Shown one piece after another: positions 18,828 through 26,248 of a DNA stretch of 64,000 nucleotides. Source of the DNA: Psychroserpens ponticola (GTDB lineage: Bacteria > Bacteroidota > Bacteroidia > Flavobacteriales > Flavobacteriaceae); the NCBI RefSeq assembly GCF_023556315.2, contig NZ_CP116221.1, forward strand, positions 3,965,302-4,029,301, given 5' to 3'. The translations under genes and the position numbers were made by a program. The notes below the pieces were generated by a model that saw nothing but the letters and a program-made list of their open reading frames with translations, was not told the origin of the DNA and ran no database searches. Within the stretch, counting starts at the first letter, position 1. Each line of letters begins with the position of its first letter.

Positions 18828-19472
18828 TTATAAAGATTGAGAAATGAGTATTGTATTCGTATTATTCACATTTTCATATACATCAACTTTATACACTTTT
18901 GTTTTTAAAAAATTGATAACAGATTGTAATTGATGGCTCTTTTTTTCTTCTAAAGAAGCGTTAAATAAAATGACACCATTTGTAGATTTTGATTTTATAA
19001 CATCTTCCCAAAACGAGAGTTCTAAAAATTGTTTAGGCACTTTAATATCGATAAATAAATCAATAATAATTAACTCATATTTTGTTGTATTCTCTTTTAT
19101 AAATTGAAGTGCATCTTCACAAATAATTGTGGTATTTGAATTGCTTTCAAGTAGGTATTCTGTTTTTGCAATGTCTATAATTACAGGATCTATATCTATT
19201 GCTGTAATCTGTTTTTTATAGTTGAAATCTTGTCGAAGTGTTTCAATTACACTTCCACCACCAAGACCTAAAAGCAAAATAGAATTGATGTGTTTTAAGT
19301 CAATTTTATCGAGCCCAAACTTTAAAATGACTTGTAATGAACCATACGAATAGTTGGCGTTTTTGGTGTTGAGGTGTTTTTTTCCATTATGCCAAGTGAT
19401 TTCTAAAGTATCATTGTACTTTGATTTTACCTTTCGCGTGATTGGGTATAAATAGCTGATATACTTGCGCAT
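18828..19472 (-). CDS. Spermidine-synthase-like methyltransferase-fold protein
   Basis: A 214-residue SAM-binding-fold protein. The glycine-rich loop ILLLGLGGGSVIETL (about residues 62-76), the acidic AIDIDPVIIDIAK and the DALQFI segment fit the spermidine synthase/fused-methyltransferase group. It is shorter than true spermidine synthases (about 280 residues) and lacks their N-terminal beta-strand domain, so polyamine synthesis is not assured. It is divergent from ssb across a 158-base region that holds its promoter and two direct repeats. Confidence 0.8.
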   Translation of the reverse strand: MRKYISYLYPITRKVKSKYNDTLEITWHNGKKHLNTKNANYSYGSLQVILKFGLDKIDLKHINSILLLGLGGGSVIETLRQDFNYKKQITAIDIDPVIIDIAKTEYLLESNSNTTIICEDALQFIKENTTKYELIIIDLFIDIKVPKQFLELSFWEDVIKSKSTNGVILFNASLEEKKSHQLQSVINFLKTKVYKVDVYENVNNTNTILISQSL

Positions 19473-19477
19473 AGTAT

Positions 19478-19509
19478 CAAATATATAAAAAATATTATCC
19501 GTTTACAAA
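19478..19509 (-). promoter_or_regulatory. Strong promoter of the spermidine-synthase-like gene
   Basis: On the minus strand, TTTG (19506-19509), a 20-base spacer and TATATTTG (19478-19485) closely match the Bacteroidota consensus. The -7 box ends 6 bases before the ATG, which suggests a leaderless message. Confidence 0.7.
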
Positions 19510-19532
19510 CGACAACAAATATTTACAAACGA
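19502..19532. promoter_or_regulatory. Two direct repeats TTTACAAACGA, 20 bases apart
   Basis: TTTACAAACGA occurs at 19502-19512 and 19522-19532. The 20-base period is about two helix turns, so a regulator could bind both on one face. The first copy covers the -33 element of the divergent promoter. Confidence 0.5.
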
Positions 19533-19630
19533 ATTTAAACACGTAACAACCGACTAATACTTTGAAGCCATCTCATATTTGCACTGTTGAATCGAACTAA
19601 TGACATTCAATATAATTAAAACCTTATCTT

Positions 19631-19966
19631 ATGAATACGTTAAGAAACAAAGTACAGTTAATCGGGAACTTAGGAAACGATCCAGAAATTGTAAATCTAG
19701 AATCGGGAAAAATGCTAGCTAAATTTTCAATTGCAACAAATGAAAGTTACAAAAATGCACAAGGCGAAAAAGTAACAGACACACAATGGCACAATGTTGT
19801 AGCTTGGGGAAAAACAGCAGAAATTATAGAAAAATATGTAACTAAAGGAAAAGAAGTGGCTATAGAAGGGAAATTAACATCACGAAGTTATGATGATAAA
19901 GAAGGACAAAAACGATACATTACTGAAATTTTTTGTAGTGAATTATTGATGCTAGGAAAACAATAA
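19631..19966 (+). CDS. ssb: Single-stranded DNA-binding protein
   Basis: A 111-residue OB-fold protein that coats single-stranded DNA. Typical runs are RNKVQLIGNLGNDPE at the start, FSIATNESYKN, TQWHNVVAWGKTAEI and YVTKGKEVAIEGKLTSRSYDD. It is short: it lacks the disordered acidic tail used by the housekeeping SSB to recruit partners, ending instead in LLMLGKQ. Another, longer SSB may exist elsewhere in the genome. It is followed by a strong terminator. A CATATTTG run at 19574-19581, one base off consensus, could be its promoter. Confidence 0.93.
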   Translation: MNTLRNKVQLIGNLGNDPEIVNLESGKMLAKFSIATNESYKNAQGEKVTDTQWHNVVAWGKTAEIIEKYVTKGKEVAIEGKLTSRSYDDKEGQKRYITEIFCSELLMLGKQ

Positions 19967-19987
19967 AACAAATGTATAATTATTATT

Positions 19988-20014
19988 AAGGCGCTCAATC
20001 GAGCGCCTTTTTTT
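19988..20014 (+). terminator. Rho-independent terminator after ssb
   Basis: GGCGCTC, loop AATC, GAGCGCC, followed by seven T. GC-rich stem and T-tract are classical. Confidence 0.93.
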
Positions 20015-20100
20015 ATATCTAAAAGATAGCTTTAATATCCTATGTTATTACTTAATGACTTGAAATCAGTCTTTTCTGACAAAAGATTAGCTAAGTTTTA

Positions 20101-20108
20101 TATATTTG
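20101..20108 (+). promoter_or_regulatory. Promoter -7 box of the RHS locus
   Basis: TATATTTG matches TAnnTTTG and ends 19 bases before the ATG of the first gene. An in-frame TTG inside the box is not a start codon. No -33 TTG at normal spacing. Confidence 0.5.
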
Positions 20109-20126
20109 ATTACTAAATTAAAACCA

Positions 20127-21134
20127 ATGAAAAAACTAACTACCCTTTTTATTTTATGTTTTACAAATGTAATGCTAGCCCAAACTACTTACAGTGTAGA
20201 TAATAAACCTGGAGCGCCTTCAGATTTTGACAACCTACAAACTGCTATAGATACAGCTGCTTCTGGTGATACTTTATTAGTGCAAGGGTCACCTACTAGT
20301 TATGGAGAAGCAATTATTACGAAACAATTAACAATAATAGGAGCTGGTTATTTCTTAGGACAAAATCCAAATACGCAATCCTATCAATTACCTGTTAGTA
20401 CAGATATTAAATTTAATTTAGGGTCAGATAATTCATCAATATCTGGAATATCTGGAACTGTCCGTATGACTGAAGTTTCTAATATATTAGTGAATTATAT
20501 TATTGGTAGGACATATGTAATTGATTCAAATAATGTCAATGTTTCAAACAGTTTTTTAAATGGTTCTTCACAGAATAATGGTAATTTTTATGGAAATTAT
20601 ATTATTGGCAATTGCTCTAATATTATTTATAAAGGAAATTATATTGGGACGTTAATATCATTTTCTAATGGAGCAAATGCCCAAATGATATCATTAATTA
20701 ATAATACTCTTGGGTCAATTGGTGGCAATTCAATAATTAGTTTTAGTGAATTTAAAAATAATATAGTTCAATCAAATGTTAATATCTATTTTGGCTATAA
20801 CCTAGATGATTATTCTAATGTTCAAAATAATATTTTAAATGCAGGCGCTACAGGAGGATTACTAAATGGTAACCAGTATAATATTGATATGAGCACCGTT
20901 TTTATAGACAGCTCAGACCCAAATTATACAGATGATGGGAAATACATTTTAAAAGCAGGTTCACCAGCAATAGGCGCAGGTTCTGGAGGCATAGATTGCG
21001 GTATGTTTGGTGGTGGTTATCGTCTGTCTGGTATTCCTAATATTCCTAATATTTATGAGTTTGATGTACCAGATACAGGTTATACCAACGATGGTGGCAT
21101 ACCTATTACCATAAAAGTGAAATCTAATAACTAA
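20127..21134 (+). CDS. Secreted right-handed beta-helix protein of the RHS locus
   Basis: A 335-residue exported protein. Residues 1-19 are a signal peptide (ends NVMLAQ). Then comes a pectate-lyase-like beginning (DFDNLQTAIDTAASGDTLLV), followed by asparagine- and serine-rich short repeats such as FYGNYIIGNCSNI and NNTLGSIGGNS that fit a right-handed parallel beta-helix. The end (AGSPAIGAGSGGIDCGMFGG) is the usual cap of such proteins. No catalytic residues for a lyase were recognised and there is no T9SS sorting domain. It ends 4 bases before the RHS gene, so the two are cotranscribed. The ATG at 20127 is chosen because the upstream TTG is in the promoter. Confidence 0.8.
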   Translation: MKKLTTLFILCFTNVMLAQTTYSVDNKPGAPSDFDNLQTAIDTAASGDTLLVQGSPTSYGEAIITKQLTIIGAGYFLGQNPNTQSYQLPVSTDIKFNLGSDNSSISGISGTVRMTEVSNILVNYIIGRTYVIDSNNVNVSNSFLNGSSQNNGNFYGNYIIGNCSNIIYKGNYIGTLISFSNGANAQMISLINNTLGSIGGNSIISFSEFKNNIVQSNVNIYFGYNLDDYSNVQNNILNAGATGGLLNGNQYNIDMSTVFIDSSDPNYTDDGKYILKAGSPAIGAGSGGIDCGMFGGGYRLSGIPNIPNIYEFDVPDTGYTNDGGIPITIKVKSNN

Positions 21135-21138
21135 ACTT

Positions 21139-24100
21139 ATGAGACAGTTACTAGTAGCAATTAGTCTTGTTTGCTGTGTGTGTTTAGGGTTTTCGCAAAA
21201 CGCAAACATAACACAAATAGAGTTTTTTTATGATACAGATCCTGGTTTTGGAAATGCAAACCAACTTAGCTTTGCCCAAGACGATCAGGTAGAGTTAAAT
21301 TTCTCCTTAGATATTAGTAATTTATCTCCTGGCATACACAGTATGTATGTTAGAGCAAAAGACGAATTTAATAACTGGAGCTTATACACTAAGAAAAACC
21401 TATTTGTTATTAGTGGCAACCAAGCGACACCTCTTATTGTAGAAGTAGAATACTTTTGGGATACAGATCCAGGTTTTGGCAATGGAATAAACTTAGCTAT
21501 TAGCTCAAGTACTACAGTTGATCAAAACTTTACAATTCCTATTAATAATTTATCAGCAGGTATTCATAGTCTCTATGTAAGAAGTAGAGATGCATATAAT
21601 CGCTGGAGTCTATATACTAAAAAAAATATTTTTATTATAAACGGAAGCGAAGCAATACCTAATATTGTGGCTTTAGAGTATTTTTTTAATGAAGATCCTG
21701 GTTTGGGTAATGCAACACCTTTATCTATAACAGCTGCTACAGCCATAAATGAAAATTTTGTAATACCATTAGCTGGCTTAACACAAGGTAATCACGAATT
21801 ATATGTTAGGGCTCAAGATGCTTATGGACGTTGGAGTTTGTATAGCCAAGATACAGTTGTTCTTGGTGATTGGAATTGTGCTTATACAGACACACCATCT
21901 ACCCATATTGCTTTTGATGCAGTAACAGATCTTTGTGGACGAGGAATTTTAGATAATGATGGAGAAGCAGAACCAGATAATATATTGAATAGAGCAGAGC
22001 TAGCTAAATTAGCTTACCTTGGCATTGGTTTAAATGATACTAATTCTTACGCCAATGTTTTCCCTTCTCCTTTTAACGACTTACAAAAAGAAGATATTTG
22101 GTATTACAGCTTTGCGAAAAATGTATCTTATTTAGAGTTTGACGACCATAAATCACCGTTTGATAGAAATTTTTTCAACTTTAAGCCTTCTGATGGTATT
22201 ACAAAAGCGCATACACTTAAAGTGTTTTTAGAAGCTTTTAATATTGATGAAACTGATAATACAGGAACGACTTCATATACAGATTTAGACCCTACTCATG
22301 AAGCTTATAATTATATAATTAAGGCTTACGATTTAGGAATTATAGAAGATAATGTAGATAATTTATTTCACCCAGACGATACCACTATAAGACGAGAAGC
22401 TTTTATAATGCTACATAGAATGCTAACTGTCTTAGCATTACCAATTCCAACAATAACAGATGACTCTTTCTTTTCTCCAGGAAATTATACACCAGAAACT
22501 TTTAGTACTTACAATGCCTTACATAGTGGTAATTTTAATCATTATACAAAAACTAGCTTTGCTATAAGTAGTGTTGGTATTCCTTTGAGTTTTGAACATA
22601 CATACAATTCTTATTTGTCTGAAATGCCTCCACAATTTACACCTATAAAGCCTTTAGGGAACTTATGGTCACATACTTATAATTCATATATAACTGAAAT
22701 AGAAGGTGATGTTCAATATCCTGACGATTTTAGAGTTGTTGTTGCTTTGCCAAATAGTGGTTTTCACGTATATAAATTAGATGGAGGAAATTATACGAGT
22801 GTAACTAATGGTGTTTATAATACATTAGAAAAACCTACTACAAGTACTTTTACAATTACCACCAAAAATCAAATTGTATATACCTATGAAAAAATAGCAG
22901 GAACGGCCTCTAACTTCCCATATGTTTTAGTAAGTATTCAGGATAGAAATAGTAACACAATAGCTGTTAATTATGAAGTGTCACAGAATCCTAACACACC
23001 AAATTTTCAACGTATAAAAGAAGTTGTAGGAACTGCTGGCAGAAAGTTGCTGTTTTCGTATCATGCTAATTCAGATGTAATAAACGATATAGAAGATCCT
23101 TTAAACAGAAAAGTGTTTTATACTTATGATGATTCTAAACTTATTGAGTTTAAAGATGCTAAAAATCAATCCACTATTTATACTTATGGTTTAGATTATG
23201 AAAAAGATTTGCTTATGAGTATACAATTACCAAAAGGTAATATTGTAACAAATACTTATGAGAATAAAAAATTAATGAGTAGTCAAACAAATGGAAATCA
23301 GCCAACCAATTTTGTTTATAATCAAAATTATGGTCAAACAGGAATTGAAGACTTTACTAATACAACAGTTACAAATCCAAATGGACAAGTAACAAACATA
23401 GATTACAATAAGTTTGGTTATCCAAATACAATTGAAAAGGATACAAATATTGATGTTTCAATTGGTTATGATGACATGCATGTTAGTAAACCTAATGATA
23501 TTACTATTAATAATAAAAATGCGACACTTAATTACGATGAGCAAGGTAATTTAACATTAATGAGCCTTCCAATAGGTGTTTCGCATTCTTATACCTATAA
23601 CGCTAATAGTGATATTACGCAGTATACAGATCCGTTGGGAGAAAACTACTCTTATAATTATGATGGAAATGGTAATCTAACAACCATTACTACACCTAGA
23701 GGAAGTACATCTTTAACTGTAAATAATTTGGGCTTAGTAACACAATCTCAAAACCCTGAGAATATAACAACAACATATTCCTATGACAATTATGGAAATA
23801 CTATTTCTACCAACGCGCCAGAAGGTATAAGCACAAGTGCAACGTTTGATGCGGCAAGTCGATTATTATCATTTACTAATCCAAATGGGTTTAACTCAAA
23901 TTATAGTTACGATAATAATGATAATCTATTGCAAGAAACATTCAATACACAAACCACACAATACTCTTATGATCCAAATGACAATATGACTCAAATAAAA
24001 AATGCTAATAACAGAAACACTGTATTAACATACGATTTTGAGAATGATTTTCTAGAAAATGTAGCCTTTGAAGGAGCAGAAGATGCATATACATATTATC

Positions 24101-25764
24101 CTGATGGTAAAATGGAAACCTATGTGAATCCTAATGGAATTACATTTACTTATACTTATGATGCCGACGGAAGATTATCTACAGTAAACGGAGGAAGTGA
24201 TACAGTTAATTACACCTATGACAGTAATAATAATATTACGCAAATAAGTAATTCTAATGGAGCTACAAATTATAGTTACGATTTACTAAATAGAATTACC
24301 TCAATAACTGACTATTTTGGGAATATTGTTAGCTATGAATACGATTTAAACTCAAATGTTACTAAGCTCATTTATCCTGATAATAAGGAGGTAATTTACA
24401 CGTATTATTCCGATAATTTATTACACACAGTTGAGGATTGGAATAATCAAGTTACAACGTATACTTATAGAAATGATGCGTTGCTCACTAAAGTTGAATA
24501 TCCAAATGGTACGTATTGCGATTATAGTTATGATAGTGCTGGACGAATGACTAATATCTCTTGGAAAAAAACAGATACAAGTGAGTTTATTAAGTATGAT
24601 TTCACTCTAGATCCAATAGGAAATCACCTGACAGAAACGAAATGGGAACCTTATACCTCTACAGGTGAGGCAAATGAAACCATAGGTTATAGTTATAATA
24701 ATGCCAATAGAATACAAACAGCTGGAAGCGATAGTTTTACTTTTAATACCAATGGTAATACAACTAATAAAACAAGTAATATTTATACCTATGATGTCTA
24801 TGATAGACTTACAAATGTTTCTGGAACGACAACTGCTCAATATGAATATGACGCTAATGGCAATCGTACAAAAAGTGTAGTAAATGGTGAGGAAAAACGT
24901 TTTGTTTTAAACTCTTTAGGAATGAGTAATGTTCTAGGAGAAGCTAATAGCAGTAATACCATACAAAACTATTATGTATATGGTTTAGGTTTAATTTCAA
25001 GAATAGATGATAGTAACCAAACCAACTATTACCATTACGATTTTAGAGGAAGTACAATTGCAATGACAGATGCAAGTGAAACCATTACTCATAAATACCA
25101 ATATGATGAATTTGGTAACTTACAACAAAGTGATGAAGCCGATTATAATGCGTATCGTTATGTAGGTAAATATGGTGTGTCTCACGAAAGTGATGATTTA
25201 TATTTTATGCGTGCACGTTTTTACGATCCAACAATTGGACGCTTCTTAAGTGAAGATCCTATTTGGAGCACAAATTTGTATCCTTATGCAGATAATAATC
25301 CTGTTACTGGGATTGATCCTAAAGGTGAAAATGTTATAAATGTTGTTACAGGTATTATTTCAATTACCAACCAGACTATTAGTTCAGCAAACTCTAAAGA
25401 TAATATTGAAGGAGCTTTAAATACTTTAGGCTTAATAACAAACTTAGCAGATGAAACAAGTAAATTATCAGGTAAATTTTCAGGAGTTAGTGATAATTTA
25501 GGTATTGCTGGAACTGTTTTTTCATTTGGTACTAATATCTATGTAAATCATCGGGAAGGGTTAGGTTATCAAACAATACCTAAATCCCTTATTCAAACTG
25601 GTATATCTGGTCTTTCTTGGGGTTTATGGGATGGAGAAGAAATTTTTGAAATTTCGGAATATATTGGAAATGATATGGCTAAAGATATATTTAAATTATC
25701 TCATTCAAGATTAACTTACGAAATTGAATATCAAAAAAAATTAAATAAAATGTTGGATCAATAG
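21139..25764 (+). CDS. Large RHS/YD-repeat protein with SLH-like region
   Basis: A 1541-residue exported protein. Residues 1-20 are a Sec signal. Residues 24-243 hold three repeats of about 74 residues, each starting with an F/W-rich YDTDPGFGN-like motif and ending RW/NWSLY. Residues 255-432 hold three segments resembling S-layer homology domains (NRAELAKLAYLGIG; SDGITKAHTLKVF; HPDDTTIRREAFIMLHRML). From about 460 to 1398 is an RHS shell with many YD repeats, ending in the standard RHS core RARFYDPTIGRFLSEDP and the cleavage-type motif NNPVTGIDPKGE. The last 143 residues are a variable, glycine- and serine-rich C-terminus of no known family. It lacks a T9SS sorting domain. RHS shells usually encapsulate a toxin-like C-terminus; that role here is an inference. 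Confidence 0.9.
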   Translation: MRQLLVAISLVCCVCLGFSQNANITQIEFFYDTDPGFGNANQLSFAQDDQVELNFSLDISNLSPGIHSMYVRAKDEFNNWSLYTKKNLFVISGNQATPLIVEVEYFWDTDPGFGNGINLAISSSTTVDQNFTIPINNLSAGIHSLYVRSRDAYNRWSLYTKKNIFIINGSEAIPNIVALEYFFNEDPGLGNATPLSITAATAINENFVIPLAGLTQGNHELYVRAQDAYGRWSLYSQDTVVLGDWNCAYTDTPSTHIAFDAVTDLCGRGILDNDGEAEPDNILNRAELAKLAYLGIGLNDTNSYANVFPSPFNDLQKEDIWYYSFAKNVSYLEFDDHKSPFDRNFFNFKPSDGITKAHTLKVFLEAFNIDETDNTGTTSYTDLDPTHEAYNYIIKAYDLGIIEDNVDNLFHPDDTTIRREAFIMLHRMLTVLALPIPTITDDSFFSPGNYTPETFSTYNALHSGNFNHYTKTSFAISSVGIPLSFEHTYNSYLSEMPPQFTPIKPLGNLWSHTYNSYITEIEGDVQYPDDFRVVVALPNSGFHVYKLDGGNYTSVTNGVYNTLEKPTTSTFTITTKNQIVYTYEKIAGTASNFPYVLVSIQDRNSNTIAVNYEVSQNPNTPNFQRIKEVVGTAGRKLLFSYHANSDVINDIEDPLNRKVFYTYDDSKLIEFKDAKNQSTIYTYGLDYEKDLLMSIQLPKGNIVTNTYENKKLMSSQTNGNQPTNFVYNQNYGQTGIEDFTNTTVTNPNGQVTNIDYNKFGYPNTIEKDTNIDVSIGYDDMHVSKPNDITINNKNATLNYDEQGNLTLMSLPIGVSHSYTYNANSDITQYTDPLGENYSYNYDGNGNLTTITTPRGSTSLTVNNLGLVTQSQNPENITTTYSYDNYGNTISTNAPEGISTSATFDAASRLLSFTNPNGFNSNYSYDNNDNLLQETFNTQTTQYSYDPNDNMTQIKNANNRNTVLTYDFENDFLENVAFEGAEDAYTYYPDGKMETYVNPNGITFTYTYDADGRLSTVNGGSDTVNYTYDSNNNITQISNSNGATNYSYDLLNRITSITDYFGNIVSYEYDLNSNVTKLIYPDNKEVIYTYYSDNLLHTVEDWNNQVTTYTYRNDALLTKVEYPNGTYCDYSYDSAGRMTNISWKKTDTSEFIKYDFTLDPIGNHLTETKWEPYTSTGEANETIGYSYNNANRIQTAGSDSFTFNTNGNTTNKTSNIYTYDVYDRLTNVSGTTTAQYEYDANGNRTKSVVNGEEKRFVLNSLGMSNVLGEANSSNTIQNYYVYGLGLISRIDDSNQTNYYHYDFRGSTIAMTDASETITHKYQYDEFGNLQQSDEADYNAYRYVGKYGVSHESDDLYFMRARFYDPTIGRFLSEDPIWSTNLYPYADNNPVTGIDPKGENVINVVTGIISITNQTISSANSKDNIEGALNTLGLITNLADETSKLSGKFSGVSDNLGIAGTVFSFGTNIYVNHREGLGYQTIPKSLIQTGISGLSWGLWDGEEIFEISEYIGNDMAKDIFKLSHSRLTYEIEYQKKLNKMLDQ
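25333..25761 (+). other. Variable C-terminal domain of the RHS protein
   Basis: These 143 residues follow the DPKGEN end of the RHS core, where polymorphic effector domains normally begin. The first half is hydrophobic and glycine-rich (VTGIISITNQTISS, GIAGTVFSFGTNIY), the second has GISGLSWGLWDG and a charged tail. No nuclease or protease motif was recognised; a membrane-active domain is possible but unproven. Confidence 0.55.
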
Positions 25765-25778
25765 AATAATAAATAAAT

Positions 25779-26222
25779 ATGAACACTAAACATATAATAT
25801 TCACAATTGGTTTTTTTTGGACGACACTTATGTTTGCCCAAGAGACTCACATATACACTTATGATGCTTATAATAGACTAATAACTGTAGAGAATGATAC
25901 AAGCACTAAAAATTATCAATATGATATAATGGGTAATAGAATAAGCACTACTACTTCATCAGCTACTTTAAATATAGAAGATAACAATATAATTTATACG
26001 TTAACTATACATCCTAATCCAACAGATTCTAAAGTTTATTTAACGAATAATAAAAACTTAACAATTAAGAACATTTCTATCTATAGTATAGATGGAAGGT
26101 TAATTAGAGTTATTTACAAAAATTTTGAAACTATAGATATTTCTAATATCTCATCAGGACTTTATCTCTTTGAAATAGTTACAGATAAAGGAAATGTTGT
26201 CGAACGGATAATAAAGGAATAA
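25779..26222 (+). CDS. Mini-YD protein with T9SS type A sorting domain
   Basis: A 147-residue exported protein. Residues 1-21 are a signal peptide (ends LMFAQ). Residues 23-57 carry RHS-like YD units (HIYTYDAYNRLITVEND and YQYDIMGNRIST) similar to those in the big RHS protein. From about 70 to the end is a T9SS type A domain: LTIHPNPTDSKVYL, then ISIYSIDGRLIR, ISNISSGLYLFEI, and a final VVERIIKE. It lies 14 bases after the RHS gene. It may dock on the RHS barrel and supply the missing outer-surface signal, but could also be the remnant of a second RHS protein. It does not look like an immunity protein. Confidence 0.85.
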   Translation: MNTKHIIFTIGFFWTTLMFAQETHIYTYDAYNRLITVENDTSTKNYQYDIMGNRISTTTSSATLNIEDNNIIYTLTIHPNPTDSKVYLTNNKNLTIKNISIYSIDGRLIRVIYKNFETIDISNISSGLYLFEIVTDKGNVVERIIKE

Positions 26223-26228
26223 TTAATT

Positions 26229-26248
26229 GTCATTCCGAAATCGAAATC
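26229..26248. repeat. REP-like half unit at the pbpC 3' end
   Basis: A run starting GTCATTCCGAAATCG matches the dispersed TGTCATTCCG unit found in several other gaps and forms the last codons and stop of pbpC on the minus strand. Confidence 0.4.

Noticed and set aside
24607..24840. Cysteine/isoleucine-rich frame antisense to the RHS gene
   Set aside because: It is a by-product of YD-repeat codons read on the other strand.
25779..26222. Immunity protein for the RHS C-terminus
   Set aside because: It has a signal peptide, YD units and a T9SS sorting domain, which do not fit a cytosolic immunity protein.
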